Below the pieces are notes generated by a model, which worked only from the letters and a program-made list of their open reading frames with translations, did not search any database and was not told where the DNA came from. Shown one piece after another: positions 23,585 through 36,769 of a stretch of 64,000 nucleotides of DNA. How positions within the stretch are numbered: position 1 is the stretch's first letter; the number at the start of each line of letters is the position of its first letter. The stretch is from Dillenia suffruticosa (Eukaryota; Streptophyta; Magnoliopsida; Dilleniales; Dilleniaceae): NCBI GenBank assembly GCA_033439265.1, contig JAVTVX010000009.1:3151609-3215608 (forward strand). Direction: 5' to 3'. A program made the translations under genes and the position numbers.

Positions 23585-24424
23585 ATTAAGAAACCAGAGG
23601 TGTAATTAACTTTTTTTTTTTCTCCTGTCCTCTTTTTTTTCGTTAGAAAAGTACTTATTTAGCCTTGGGACCCAAACAAGTGATCTATGACCTTGATGCG
23701 ATCTCTATAGTTGGGGAAGAAAAGAGAGTACAATTGATGAAAAGAGTGACTTTTTTTTTTTTAATCAATGTAATCATGTTAAATTTAATTAAATTTAATT
23801 AAAATTGATTTAAATTTTTAAAAGATAAAATTTTTCTAATAATTTTTTATGAGTTAAACTCAAAATCTTATTTAAAAGAATTAATATTAAATCTTTAAAC
23901 CAATTAATTATTACTAGAAAAAAATATGAATGAACAATCGATATTTTTCTTTTTTTAAAATTTAAACTTGCAATTCAATTTAGATATTAAATTTGTACAT
24001 GAGAATAGATAACACGGTGAATGTCGTTCTTTTTCTTAGTCTCTTCTTTATTGGTATAAAAATTATTAATTAAATTGATTGAATATTAATATTTTGTGTA
24101 TTTATGCATCTTAATCTTTTAAATTTTTTTCTAAAATAAACATTACAAAACCGAGAGGGATTATCTTGTGTTGCATTGTACTAATGGGTTCGAAAAGGGA
24201 TCCTAATGCTAAGCAACAAATGAAATGCAAAGAACATTTGACAAATTCATGGAAGTATTCATTTCATTAGTTGGGTCTCTTTCCATTGAGTCAAATCTCC
24301 CTATGGATGATTCTATTAGAAATATATAGGGAGGTGGGAGCCCGATGCCAAAGCAGACTCCTCATTCATTAGAGAGAGAAGTGCACCGTTCAACATACTC
24401 TAATTAAGATAATCTACGTACATT
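23585..24424. other. AT-rich intergenic DNA
   Basis: No gene, RNA or complete element recognised. T-rich runs lie at 23610-23640 and 23752-23762. Confidence 0.4.
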
Positions 24425-24580
24425 TAGTCGATGAGAAAAATGTTAGATCTTTTACCCAAAATTTATATTCAAATTTTAGGTATGAAAAGAACTATATTGA
24501 GAGAGTTCTCTTCTAAACAGAGCTTAAAATAACTCTAAACCGATTAGTTAGAATATGACTCCGAATACTAGTCGGTCAAG
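24425..24580 (+). repeat. SINE-like dispersed repeat, family 1 (copy at 24.4 kb)
   Basis: Blocks 'aaaatgttagatcttttac', 'tattcaaattttaggtatgaaa', 'actatattgagagagttc', 'aaaccgattagtta' and 'ccgaatactag' match the order in the copies at 4.2 and 43.6 kb. An A-rich end follows near 24580. It lies directly upstream of the LINE fragment. Confidence 0.45.
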
Positions 24581-24668
24581 CACAAAAATAAAATAAAATA
24601 AACTCTAAAATAAGTGAACCACAAACGAGGTAGAGGCGAAAAAAACCAGTCAGCTCCATAAGCGAACT

Positions 24669-25273
24669 GACATCTTGAATATTAAATGGATTCCTCCCGG
24701 GAGTGGAAAGCTCAAGCTAAACACAGACAGGGCTGTGGGGAGAGCTTCTGGGAATGCTAGTAGGGGTGGCATCCTTCGAAATGAGGAAGGCAATTGGGTG
24801 ACGGGATTCACCCTGAGTATAGGCAAAGTGAATGCCATCTCTGCCGAAATCTGGGCCTTGAGAGAAGGTCTATCGATTGTTAAAAGCATGAGCCCCGTTG
24901 AAGTAGAGGTAGAAGTGGACCACCTCACGTAATGCCACCTGCTGCCACCCGCTTTATTATGCTGTTATGGACTACATTCGGTTCATGAAAGATTTGAGAA
25001 TCTCTGAAGTGAAGCATATCTATAGAGAAGCGAACAAGTGCGCGGATCATCTCGTGGGATTGGGGAAAGATAATCCGCAAGGTCTATCGCTGCTGGAGGC
25101 CCCTTCGAGATCTCTTCTGTCTTTGTTGTGGGAGGATAAAGCAGGGGTGGAAACTTGCAGAGTTATTAGAAGTAGGCTTCAGAGTCTAGTGTAGTCGGTT
25201 TGGGCTTGGCTTGAGTTTTGTGTGGGTTTGGTTTTGTCTGTTGTTTCCTTCTCTTTTCACCCAAAAAAAACAA
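24669..25273 (+). pseudogene. 5'-truncated LINE 3' end with RNase H domain
   Basis: Frame 1 (about 24675-24932) reads IKWIPPGSGKLKLNTDRA, then GGILRNEEGNWVTGF, AEIWALREGLSIVKSM and VEVEVDHLT. After a frame change near 24932-24945 the rest (to 25194) reads HPLYYAVMDYIRFMKDLRIS, EVKHIYREANKCADHLVGLG and a C-terminal tail to a stop. This is the plant LINE RNase H domain in correct order. It is followed by about 75 bp of 3' UTR and an A-run (25262-25273). The usual NTDGA is NTDRA and the reading frame is broken, so it is inactive. No reverse transcriptase lies upstream, consistent with 5' truncation on insertion. Confidence 0.8.
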
Positions 25274-25682
25274 AGATAAGTGAACCACGAAAATTATGAG
25301 GTGAAAAAAAAGGTATCTCCTTGTCATTGCAAACAAAAAGGAAAGAAGATGGTGGCTGCAGGGACACCCTTCCTTCTGAAACAATAACTACAAATGCTGC
25401 AGGAGAAATATTCCTCTTCTCAAATTATAAGAATGTCATTTGCATTATTCTATTGCTTTGATACAGATTTCTGATCTAAGGCTTCCTCATTGCAAAATTT
25501 GATTACATAGACAGAAGTTGCTAAGAGAATGGCATAAGAACATAACACAGATGATTGTTTGGTATTTCCCTTTTTAACAACAATTTTTTTTTTTTTGGTA
25601 TGAAGCCGAGATACTTTGTTAACTCGAGGTCCCTCTTGGTTAAGCAAGAGGAGCAGTTGATCAACAGTGGACAGTTCCAGGA
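25274..25682. other. non-coding, 3' flank of the coiled-coil gene
   Basis: Lies between the LINE tail and the last exon of the minus-strand coiled-coil gene. The upper part is probably 3' UTR of that gene. The minus-strand ORF at 25450-25647 has no recognisable domain. Confidence 0.4.
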
Positions 25683-28600
25683 CTAGGTTGCAGATGCGTC
25701 ATTCAACAAATGATCTGGATGCAACGAACAGCTTGCACCCACTTTTACTTCCACCCCTTTTTTTGCGGATAAAGAAACTAGCTGCAGAAGAATCAGAAAC
25801 AATTGTAAGAAACGGAAAAAGGAAAAGTTATAAGATATTGGGCAAATAAACATCAGTATATCTGAACAGTGGTTCAGCTTAATAGCGGGACAAAAATAGT
25901 GTGCACCAAGAGGTGGGGGGCTATTTCATTATTTCCAAAGTTCAAAAGCTCCATGCATTAAAGAGTTTTGATGCTGAGGAAATCGTAATTTTTCTTTATA
26001 ATGAACAAATAACAATACCAAAAACTAGAAATTAGTGTCATTCTAACAGGATTCCAATTTCTGGCTACAAACGTCATGTTCAATTAATCACTATAGAATA
26101 AAAATAAAGCACTTGGCATCAAGCACCAAGTCAAGAGCAAGACATGCAGACAGCATGCAAAGAATGAGACCAGGATGCCGAACCATCAAATATAATACCA
26201 ATAAACCACTTGAAATGCTATCATTGCATGCACATTTTTTCCAATCAAGCAATTTAGTGATACATTATAGGCAACAGAGACTAGCACTGCAACAAGGGAT
26301 GCACACAAAATGGGAGGTTGGATCCATTTAGAACACCAGAAAGTGTATTCCTTAAATAGCAAACACCAGTTGTTCAAAGCACCCTTGCATTTTTTTTTTC
26401 CTCATCCTTCTAAGAATTAAAAATAATTAGGCCATCTTTGCAGAAGGCTGGAACCATAAATTCCATGCACAGTCATGAATCCAATTTCCCAGGCCCCATA
26501 TCTCCGTTTAGGAGTCACTACTGAAGAGATATAACCAAGTTAAAAAGTTTGCAACCTTAAGCATTATGCACCAGCCAATTTCTGTTTTCCTTGCCACTGA
26601 CCTGCTTATTTCCTTCAACCTTCTTATTGGAGCTACACAAAGCATTTGTTAATTACAACAATAAGTAATCCACTACCGCAGCAAATGTCCTTTTCATATG
26701 GCTTGATAATAATATAATAACCTACCCACTCTCATTCTCACTATCCTAACCCCTCCTCATCAAGAACAGTAATCGCCTTCTTCACTTGTTTTATCCACCA
26801 ATCTTCAATAAGTTTTTCCTCTCCAAATTTATTACACTTGCATTTACATGGTCTACATTGATACAAAACTGCAAAAACTTTTATGGACTCATCTAAAGTG
26901 AATATTTATTCTTATAACTCACAATCACATCCTGATGCAGCATCACCAGGTAATGTAAACCAAATAACTTGTAACAGAGACCTATCGAATAAGCTTATTG
27001 ATCTAAACATGAACATCAAGCAATGTAAGATTTAGATGCTAATGGTTTTACCGTAATGTAAGGTTTAGATACTACAATTTGATTCTACTTATCTCTCTTT
27101 TCATGTCTAAGAGATGTTATTAGCGAAAAGAAAAAAAGAACACTTCCACCAGAAGAGCAGCCGATAATATATCCTAGCTCAACTCAATAAAACTCTAAAT
27201 CCCAACTAAGTGGCATGATGAATCTTGTCCAACAATTGGTGGTACAATAATCACCTTCTGACCTTTTAATCTCAACTACTTCATCTTTCAAGCTACAATA
27301 GCATCTAAAGATAAAGCCATATATATGCACAATAAATTCTAAAGTTGACGGGACATATTCATCAAGGAGTGAAGTGCTTTTACATTTAGATTGCGACTCT
27401 GGGACCAAATGACTGGTTGCACTTTTAGTAATTTGCAGTTAAAAAACATGGTTTCATTTCACAATTATACTTCCATCTTCTCATTTTGATCACTAAGTCA
27501 TTTAATTCAGTATGGTTTCCTTTTCAAGATCCTTGCATTTTTCAATCAATCTAAAGACACCATAACATCACTTCAAATTGTGCACACTATACAATACCAT
27601 ATTTTTCATGTCGCAAATCGTGTATCGAAGCCATTGAAATTTGTTGAGAATTGTGGACATCCCCAATGTCCAGCAACTCCAAAAGTATCCATATATCTCA
27701 AGATGCTGAAATGTAAGCAATACAAGAAGAAAATGACTCCGAGTCTCGTCAGATTGGGAGCATATATCACAGGTGTCAAAACCAAGAAATCTCGTAAGAC
27801 CTCCTTGATTGCAATAAGTTGTTGACAAAATCGCCTAGAAAAAAATGTCTGAACCATTAGTTGTAGATGGAACCTTGGCCTTCCAATTTGTTGAGTGAAA
27901 AAGAACATTAGGGACACAAGCAACATAAGATGATCTCAGCCCTATTGGGGTTCTTCCTCTCTATTTTCCTTTTTCCCTTTCCTTTAGTTTGAGAATTTCT
28001 CATCCACTTGTTGTGTGGTATTGCCTTTCCAAAAATATTAAATTCAAAGATCCCATTCCCTTACAGAGAGGATGGACATTTATTTTTGCCCCATTGCCAG
28101 TAGGGGTGAAGGAGAAACTTAAGTTCTAAAATAGGTGTAATGGAAGAAACCTGGCTCCTAGTCCTTGCCCTACTTCTGTTCATGCAAATCAGGGAGACCA
28201 AATGTATATCTACACCTATAAGCTTCCATGTTTACAGAAACAATCGCACCACTATAATTGTTAAATAACTAAAAGCTGAGCTAAATAAGCCTCAACATCA
28301 TGAAGGATTTCTGACTTGTGACCCACTTAATTTTTCCTGTTAAATAATTCAAAGTTATGAGGGCAATTACAGAAATATTGGGAAATCCATATCGAAAGAA
28401 TCTTATGTTAAAAGAGAACTCCGATGCTCTTTCAAAATAAGGTCTGTACTTGTTATTGCACATGTAATATGTACAAGAAAGGATGTGCAACGGTGCATGA
28501 ATTTATATGAGCCATATCCAAATTAGTCCTTTAAAATTATGGAACTGTAGTGCCATATCACTGCCCTCCCCCACATAAAAAACACTAATTATGTGAATGT

Positions 28601-31600
28601 ATAATAGATTAAGTTATAGAGGATTCTACTGTAAACTCATCACTAACCTCGTGAGCAACTTGTGCTAAAAGCCGATGACCTTGAGTTGATTCTGGAGTTA
28701 AGCTAGACTCGTGTGATTCACTGGAATCACTTTGTTTTTTCCCAGCCTCTACTTGTGCTAATTGCCAACCATCTCGAGATGATTCTGGGGTTAGGTTAGA
28801 CCTGTGTGATTCCCTGGCATCACTTTGTCTTTCCCCAGCCTCCTCCGCCTTTTTCTGCTCAGTGCACTTTTCAAGAAAGCCATTCCCACAGTTACGGCTC
28901 AAGTTTCCCCTCTTCCGCTTCCTTTGGAATGTGTATTTCAGAAGACTTTCATTTAGAATACGAATTGGTGCAACATCAGCTGTCTGAGATTCATTCGCAT
29001 CTGAGTTTGCAGCTGGCACTTCTATTGCTCCACGGTCACCCTCACAAACAGGAAGAGCCAAACTCTCTATAGACTGACTGTCCTCTGCTGTCAACGCCAA
29101 TTTAACCAAATTAATATCCTTTCCTAGTGACTCCTGAAAACAACCACCATTGGCCAAATTTGTGTCTTTAACAGTAGCATCTGCGTCTCCTAATCCCATG
29201 GACACATTCATTTCATGTGGGGATACCCCAGTGGAGCAAGGGGATTCTGTACCCTCCTGATTGGCTGTCACGGTAATCTCTTCATTATTAAGGGAACTTG
29301 ACTGACTTTTAGAACTGGAAAGATCAATTAATTGATGCGCTTCCACAAAATTATCAGGTCTAGAAGGAGGTTTAAATCTTGTGTATCTAGTAGATCTTTT
29401 TCTTTTGCTGAGGATAGGCTTGACTGTGGAAACTTGGTAGCTGGCACCATCCACTTGTGTTAATTTAGCGTCAGTAGGGTTCTTTTCTACTATATAATCA
29501 TTGCCGGCCTCAGCATTGGGTTTTTTATGGATTACCTCACTTTCTCCATCTTTTGACATTGTGTCTCTCTTTAGAACTTCAATTTGCCTGGAAAGAGGCA
29601 AATTTTCATGAGTGCAGCCATTTCTGCCTTTCTTTCTCAAAATTATGGAGGGAATGAGAGGGTTGTCAACTAGAAAATTTTCCCTGTTTGAAAATTGAGG
29701 ACTAAGACATTTAACAGCCCCATTTCCATTATACGAAGTTATTTCCAGATCAGAAATTGAGTGTTGAGCTGGAGGGAATGTCGCTGACTCAAAGGTATTT
29801 AACCTCTTGAATGGCATTTTTTCTTGAACTGGCACATCACTTTTGGAGTATTTTCCACCCAATGGATAGGACTGGTTAGTTTTCAGCTTCCTCAACTCAG
29901 ATCGCACTACGCTCAACTCTTCCCTGAGATCTTTAACTATATCCTCAGCTTCTTGAAGTTGTGCTTCCAACTCCTCAATCTTCCTTTGTTGACTTGAGGA
30001 TTTCACCTCTGCTTCATTAATCTGTGAAAGCAGGAAGAAGACACAATGACATCAATTATTACTAGTAGAAGAAAATAAGGACCATGTGACATAACTAACA
30101 AAAGCATATGCAAAAGAAGGTTGATCGCAACACCTTCAACACAAGAAGATAACTTTTGAAGAAGTATTTACTGAGTTGAAATTATAATTAGTATTACATA
30201 AATGTCTCACCAAACATCTATCACGGCCTAAGTTCCATGGGGTAATTCTCCACAACTGCAATGCAGATGTTAATATGAATATGAAGCTTTGGAAGAAAGC
30301 AAAAGGCTTCAATAGAGTGCATTCCAATTTCAATCATGTCAACACAACCAAGACACTGAGCTTTACAATGGGGCTCCAATACAACAAATACAGAATCACA
30401 AACATAGTTAGAACAAAAGTCGCAGCACAAAATTCTCGGAGAGAAAAATTCTTAAATCTTCTTAAACCAAGTCCTTACTATTAGTGTGTAAGTCTCTTGT
30501 TTAACAAAAGAATTGACACCTTCCACCAATTCAAATTTGAATGTCGCATGCTTTACTGATGCTAGTTGTATTGAGAGACATCTAGAAATGCTCATCTTAG
30601 AATTTTTTCCAGTAAATTAACTATAAAGAAGAAATGAAACATATTGAGCACAACAACTGACTCCAATTTCATATATGAGCAACAAGTGTTCTAAAAGTAC
30701 AACCCTTGTAGCCACATCTTCTTTTTAATGAGGAGACCAAATTAAAGAGATATATCCTGACGTCTAACAATGTAATTAGCTGTGGGCAGATTTGATGCGA
30801 GAAAAAGACATTTGAAAAATTGATTTGCATTAGTTATCATGTGCCATGTCTTAATTAAAGACATGGATACGACCTAACTAATCAAATTTCATGCAGATAC
30901 TGAATAGCCACATGTCACATGCACCAAACCACAATGTTGGGTTGTGGTCTGCCTCTTTTGTTTTCATGCATGCCACATTGAGAAGAACTGCAATTTCATA
31001 AGGAATGTGGCTTGTAGCTTTGTATAAAGATAAATGGGGCAGACAGTTGCATTCGAAATTTTGTCATGGCAGAGGACACACCATAATTACCAAATCCCGG
31101 GTCATTCTGAGCATGGTACATGATTCAGGAACGCAATATGCATAAATGTGCAATTGCAACACGGAAGGGGGTAGGTTTAGTTAGTAAATTCAACTAATCT
31201 GTGATGGGGCTGTACAATTCCATTTAGATGCATAAGTTAAATATGCATGCACATGAGTCCTTTGTTGATAAATATGGCAGTTGGACACGAAGTTATGTTT
31301 CCCGCAACGACTCGAAAACCAAAAAAGAAAGAAATTTTTTTCCAGATTTGTAGTTGATTTTATTCAAAGATAATTACAACTCTATGTGGCAAAACAATTA
31401 ATGTTGCCGGCCTCAAGGAAAATTTATCGCTTTTACAGCTGTCTTTTACACCATCCATGCCTCTTCCCTTTAAAGGTTGTCTTTTATCTCATAAGGAAAA
31501 AGAACTATGTTATAGAATGTAGATCTGGATTGAATTTTGTTGTAAATATAACAAAACTCATAACTATGTGACCCACTATACTGAAAGGAACATCAATCTC

Positions 31601-33947
31601 ATGAAAATCTTCTATTAACTAAAGAAAAGCGGCTATAAAGAAAAAACCAAGAAGGTGCAGCAATAATGTAAATAAAGATGCAGCTTCAAATGCACTAAAC
31701 ATAAAATAAAGTTGTTTTAAGCATTTTATGCTAAATGACTGATCATAGTACATTCGATAAGAATATTTTCTCAACATGCTGTATACGATTTAACAGTATA
31801 TGTAAGAAAGTCAAAAGGCTAATGAACAATATACATATCTCTATGCAAACAGAGGCTGAGTCTCTAAATGGAGGAGACAAATATAAGTAAATTTCAAATT
31901 TCAAATCCTATTATCAGCAATAGCTAAATTCTCAAAATAAATATGCAATTGTGGATAACAAAAAGATACACACATGCTCACCTGACAAGCACCATTATGT
32001 AGCCTTCCTTTCACAACCTAGATGATGATGATGATGATGATGATATTGATATTGATATTAATATTAATAAACAAAAAAAAAAAAAAAAAAAAACCTTAGA
32101 GAGTAATGTCATTTTCCTCCTCCTACAATAAAAAAGAAGAAAATGATTACTATTTTTCTAAATTCTCTATTTTTCCAACAAGAACCTCAAACAAAAGGGA
32201 AAACCTTAATTGAACAGGAGTTTCCTAAGCCCTGCATATAGATTCGAGGAGAGAGAGAGAGAGAGAAAGATAGACAGATACAGACTATATAGATTCCAAT
32301 ATAATGTGAGAAACAAAGTGAACTTCAATCACCTTTAGCCGAAACCCAACTACATGAAAATTAACCTTGAGAGTAGAAGACTATCACAACAAATAGAACC
32401 CTAAACCAGAACAGGAAAAATTCTCATCACAAAGCAACATCATAAACAAAAATAACAACCTGAAAGGATAGAACTGGATATCAACTCAATCTGACAAAGC
32501 CTAAAGTCAAAAAGTAGTTGGGAAAAACTATATAAACATGGTTTTGCCGTTAAGCTTTTGTTTAATGGCATGTCAATGATCAAGTTAAACCAACCAGAAG
32601 TGAATTAGTCTTCATCACAAACAGCAATAACACCAAACTTAAGTGCCGAGCCACCAACTGAGCATGAACCGAGACACCAAAGGAACATGAAAACCCCATC
32701 TTTCAGAAAAGACAAAAAATCAAACTTAAGCCAAAATAAATGGCAGATTTTCAGAAGCTAGTTAAACAATTATGAGAGAATGAAGTTACTAGCCTGTTAA
32801 AACGGCTGAAGAGAGAAATGAAGAACATTTTGCAAAATTCGTTATTTGCTTCGATAATAACCTCATAACTTTGGAATGAAAGAAAAAAATCATGATTGAT
32901 TATGTGCATCCTATGTTCAACAAATAGATTCCATTCTAGTGCAACTGGACACAAAATTAACTCAGTTGAAGCCAAAGTTCTAACCACATGAAACCAACAA
33001 AATGCAGAAGATCATCACCAAACACACACATAAAAATTACAACTTAACAAAATCAGGTAGGAACAAACTAAACAATATGATTGCCATTGTCAAACAGCAA
33101 GCAGAACAAACTTAAACTACAAAAAGACCAACTAAACAACAAATTCATCTCTCTATCCCCAAAAACTCTACCACCATCCAAATTCCTCAAAATTTTCTGA
33201 AAACACAGAAACTTCAAACATAAACCAGAACAAGAGCAAACAGAAAAGGGTCCATGTAGCTCTATTCAGCGTCATGCAGGCAGTCAAGTTAAACACAAAC
33301 ACAATACAAATAGATAACTCTCCTCACCAAACAGAAATAAAACCAAACCCAAGAACCAAAACACCAACTAAACCAAAACCCCATTTCTCCACCTCTACCA
33401 AAAACTTAACACCAGAATCCATATTCCACAAAACACAAATACATAAAAACAACAAACAACCACAACCACAACAACAACAACTCTGAGGGGAAAAAAAGCT
33501 TACACCTGAGAATCCATCATCCGCTTTAGCCTCATAAGCATATTAAAAGCTTCCCCCTTGGTAAATTCCAGCAGACGCTGAAACCTTGTTGCTTTCCACT
33601 CGGCCGCCATTATCCTCGCAGCTGCCTCCTTCGACTGATTCAGTATCATGTCGGCAAATGCTTTTTTCAAAGCCTCTAATTTCTGCACAAAAAAAGGAAA
33701 AAAAAAACATTAATCAAGAACACGAAAAAGAACAAATACCCATTAATCAAAAACAAAAAACTCAAATACCCATTAAGATTAAAATCGATCCTCATTATCA
33801 CCGAAAACATAGAAAACCGTTAGAACCACCAAGAAAAACAAAAATTAAAGAACAAAATTGATGGTGGTTGTGGAGATAGCTCCGCCATGAGCAGAGGAGA
33901 AAGAAACAAGAGAGGGTTAGAATTTAGCTTACATCGGAGTCGTCCAT
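25683..33947 (-). CDS. plant coiled-coil protein with basic nuclear-type motifs, four exons
   Basis: Exons 33947-33933 (MDDSD), 33682-33506, 30021-28648 and 25781-25683 give 554 residues. All junctions are phase 0 with GT-AG ends (GTAAGC, GTGTAA and GTTAGT donors). Exon 2 (KLEALKKAFADMILNQSKEA, then MLMRLKRMMDSQ) and the start of exon 3 (INEAEVKSSSQQRKIEELEA, then AEDIVKDLREELSVVRSEL) form an N-terminal coiled coil at about residues 6-115. The remainder is polar, with basic clusters SKRKRSTRYTRFK and RKRKRGNL that look like nuclear localisation signals. A roughly 31-residue segment is repeated in tandem near the end of exon 3 (LTPESSRDGWQLAQV and LTPESTQGHRLLAQV). Exon 4 was chosen because LVSLSAKK continues AQVAHE as in related plant proteins I recall. 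If intron 3 is retained the protein ends VSDEFTVESSIT instead. Function is unknown. Confidence 0.8.
27568..27926 (-). pseudogene. degenerate LINE zinc-binding (zf-RVT) fragment in intron 3 of the coiled-coil gene
   Basis: The minus strand reads, across two frames, PRFHLQLMVQTFF, then GGLTRFLGFDTCDICSQSDE, TRSHFLLV and, after a shift, an ILRYMDTFGVAG-like segment. This matches the order of the zf-RVT domain C-terminal to plant LINE reverse transcriptases (RRG-C-C-DE--HLF-CPFS--W). Frame changes and loss of most flanking sequence show it is dead. It lies in the same orientation as the host gene. Confidence 0.6.
32022..32093 (+). repeat. (GAT)n / (ATT) microsatellite and poly-A in intron 2
   Basis: Seven GAT units grade into GATATT and AATATT units, then 21 A. 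It lies inside the roughly 3.5-kb second intron of the coiled-coil gene. The poly-A may be the tail of an old retroposon. No body was recognised. Confidence 0.75.
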
Positions 33948-36438
33948 TTTTCTATCACGGCATCAAAGAGGGTGTGTGGGGTTTTCTCTGCAAAGTCGAA
34001 GGAACAGGAAACCAAGAATTTTTATTTCATGTTTTTTTTTTTTTTTTGGTGTCTTTTGGGAGGTTGGTCTTTGGGGCTTCTAGGGAGCAGATGTCTGTTA
34101 TGAACTGAAAGTTCCTGTCCTTTTTACCAAACTACTCTTCTTCAATCCACCAAATTACGGAACTGCCACGGCTAGCCAACAGGTTCAACCACCGGTTTCG
34201 TTTGCTTTTTTTCTTATTCTCTGTGACTCGCTCCGTTTTTGTCTAAAACGTGGTACACTGTGAGGCTTCCACGTCGAATAGGGCACGTGGTTTCATGCTT
34301 ATCTGTCCTTTGACGGCATGATTTGAGGTGTATGTGGGTTTTATGGTGGAGTAGCATACAGACGAGTAGGGGCTGAGAAACCGTCCGGGTTTCCAAGAAT
34401 CCGATTGGGTTTTAGGTGTCAACGTCAGACATTTCAAACCGTCTCCTAGGACTTGCGCTGTAAGATGGACCAATCAGATGGCTCCAAAGTGTGTACTTTT
34501 TTCGGTTGACTCCGGTCCGGTCCTTTTCAGATATCCACGAGCATACTTATGAGACCGATGATGCATCAAGAACGATCAGCCACTCTCTGATGTGAAGGGT
34601 AAATTTGAGATTTCACTATTCTAAATAATTTTGTATTTTAGTTTACCTATTTTGTCATATTAGATTCACTCAAAACTCCCGACCTTTCAAATAGAGAAAA
34701 ATATAATTTACAATTTGTATCCATTTTTCTTTCAAAAAGAAATTCTGATTTTCTTTTTTTTTTAGGGCGACCGAATTTGAGTCTCTCAATGTTAAAAAAA
34801 AAAAAGAAATTATAAAATTTTTATTTTGTAACAGTCATCTGATTATATTTTATAAAATTTTATCACCATTAACATGAAAGATTGTAATTACGCCGGTAGA
34901 TCTTTGAATCAAAACTTATTCAAAAAAAAAATTATGATATTTCTATTTTTATATTTATCGATAGTCAATATTATGTTTATTATTATGAAAGATTGTAACT
35001 AATCTAACTAAGGTGGGCCAGTAAATCATTGATATTTATATTGTAATCCCCCTTCCCCCTCTCCTCTTGCCACAAGCACATACTCTCTTGATGTTGATCT
35101 TGATCAAGACAAAACCCTACGTATTTACCGTTAAATCTATGCTAATATATAATGAATACCCGTCAAATTCGCATACCAAATGTTCGAACTTAAGAGTAAG
35201 TTTCAAGAATGGATGTATAATGCAAAAAGAAATCAAAGAACATGCGAAATTAGAGAAAATGACTCAAGAATTGATCTGAATGCAAGTGATGACTTAAAGA
35301 AGAATGTGTTGTGGCACAATCGTGCCGCTATGCTTTGAAGCCTGCAACACAAAGTTTCAATGTTAAGAGTTGCACCGTGGCATTTCTCTTTTAGTGCCAT
35401 AAGATATTGACAAACATGGGTGCTCGATCTTCTATTTTTGTTTCTATTTTCTTTTATCACTCGTTGTTTTTCTTTTTAATTGATTGTCTAAAATTTTATT
35501 ATTTACGTTCTTAGTATACTTGGGGGTCTCTAGGCTATTTAAACTTTTTGTTTTTCATTATAAAATGAGAATTTAAATACTGATTATTGAAATATCAAGA
35601 TTTTTTTTTTAATTTATTTAGTTTTCTCTATTTTTAAGGAGAATTTCTCTTTGAAAATTTAAAATTATACTAAACAAACTCGATTGTGTTTTCATCTAAC
35701 ATCATATCCATATATTGTTTTCGGTGGGCAACCTTGTTTGCTCACCTCTCCCTTGAATGAACCAAACCCTAGGCAAATTGAATTCAAAATCGAAGAAATC
35801 AAGCACATATCTCATGCACAAATGTAAACTTTTAGGAGGAATCAATGCTTCCTTCTTTGTCATTATCTCCTTCCTTGTTTTTCATTTTTCTTTTCATGTA
35901 AGTACAAATAATCGTATTCAAAATTTATTCGATTAATATGTTTAAATACTGTAAAACTCAGTAAAAAAGTGATTCTTTTAAATCTCATTTTTTTATTTTT
36001 ATAATTCAAATACGAATTTTATAGTTAAAAAAGTATAGCGGCCTATCGCTACATTCATGAGAGTTTGATATTTTTTTTCATTTTGTCAACAATAAAGAAT
36101 TATTTTACATTAGATTCAACAAAAAAATATAATATTTAATAATGATATTAAATTAAAAAGGTTACTCCTAAAACTTTTGATCTCAATTTTCTTTTTCCTC
36201 TCCAAGCTCCACTGTCGTAAAAGAGAAAAAAAAAATTGCATATTGCAAACCTCAGGTCCATGATTTCCATTCAAGTAACGAACTAAACTACTTTTAACTC
36301 CTCTCTTAAACCCCCAAAACTTCTGCCATGTCATCCAAACAACGGAATTCCACGTGTCCTTCATCTTTACCGTCCAAACCCCCAACTCTTCTCTCTCTCT
36401 CTCTCTCTCTCTGATGCAGACCAGAGTCAACACCTGTA
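33948..36438. other. divergent intergenic region between the coiled-coil gene and the PTAC2 fragment
   Basis: Contains the promoter of the minus-strand coiled-coil gene, with a T-run at 34031-34047 and a G-box-like CACGTGG at about 34284. A family-2 SINE-like copy lies at its far end. A (CT)n tract at 36389-36411 precedes the PTAC2 fragment. No gene recognised. TATA assignments are not convincing. Confidence 0.4.
35935..36075 (-). repeat. SINE-like dispersed repeat, family 2 (copy at 36.0 kb)
   Basis: Minus strand: TCAAACTCTCATGAATGTAG, then CGATAGGCCGCTATAC, then a degraded TCGTATTTGAA. It aligns with the better copy at 37.6 kb. It was probably a tRNA-like head of a short retroposon. This copy has lost its B-box. 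Confidence 0.35.
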
Positions 36439-36765
36439 ATGACTTTCTCACTCTCACTCTCTCTCTTCATTTCCAACCCCTCCCCTTATCTCTCCCTCCC
36501 TTCCTTCTCACAACCCTACAAATTCTCCTTCAGCCGGAGACTCCTCTCCGTCGCCGCCGGAATCGTTCGAGCGAAGTCGAAAGACGTAGTTCTCGGCAAT
36601 CCGACGGTCACCGTCGAGAAAGGCAAATACAGCTACGACGTAGAAACCCTAATCAACAATCTCAGCAGCCTCCCTCCTCGCGGAAGCATTGGGCGATGTC
36701 TCGACATCTTCAAGAACAAGCTTTCTCTCAACGACTTCGATAGTTCCAAATGGTTTCAATTCTAA
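36439..36765 (+). pseudogene. PTAC2: truncated 5' end of PTAC2 (plastid PPR protein)
   Basis: The 108-codon ORF starts with a Ser/Phe-rich transit-peptide-like leader, then reads KDVVLGNPTVTVEKGKYSYD, VETLINNLSSLPPRGSIGRC and LDIFKNKLSLNDF. These are the characteristic N-terminal words of PTAC2, a pentatricopeptide-repeat component of the plastid transcriptionally active chromosome. In the family the protein continues for several hundred residues of PPR repeats. Here homology stops after LSLNDF, the frame ends seven codons later (DSSKWFQF) and an A-run follows (36801-36814). I see no PPR coding in the next 2 kb. It is therefore a truncated gene fragment. A short expressed peptide cannot be excluded. 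Confidence 0.8.
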
Positions 36766-36769
36766 TTCA

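Noticed and set aside
25450..25647. Minus-strand ORF as last exon of the coiled-coil gene
   Set aside because: No acceptor gives a sensible continuation. The exon at 25781-25683 has a proper CTGCAG acceptor, correct phase and family-like LVSLSAKK.
36354..36743. 129-codon ORF overlapping the PTAC2 fragment
   Set aside because: Frame shadow. The PTAC2 frame carries the recognisable protein words.
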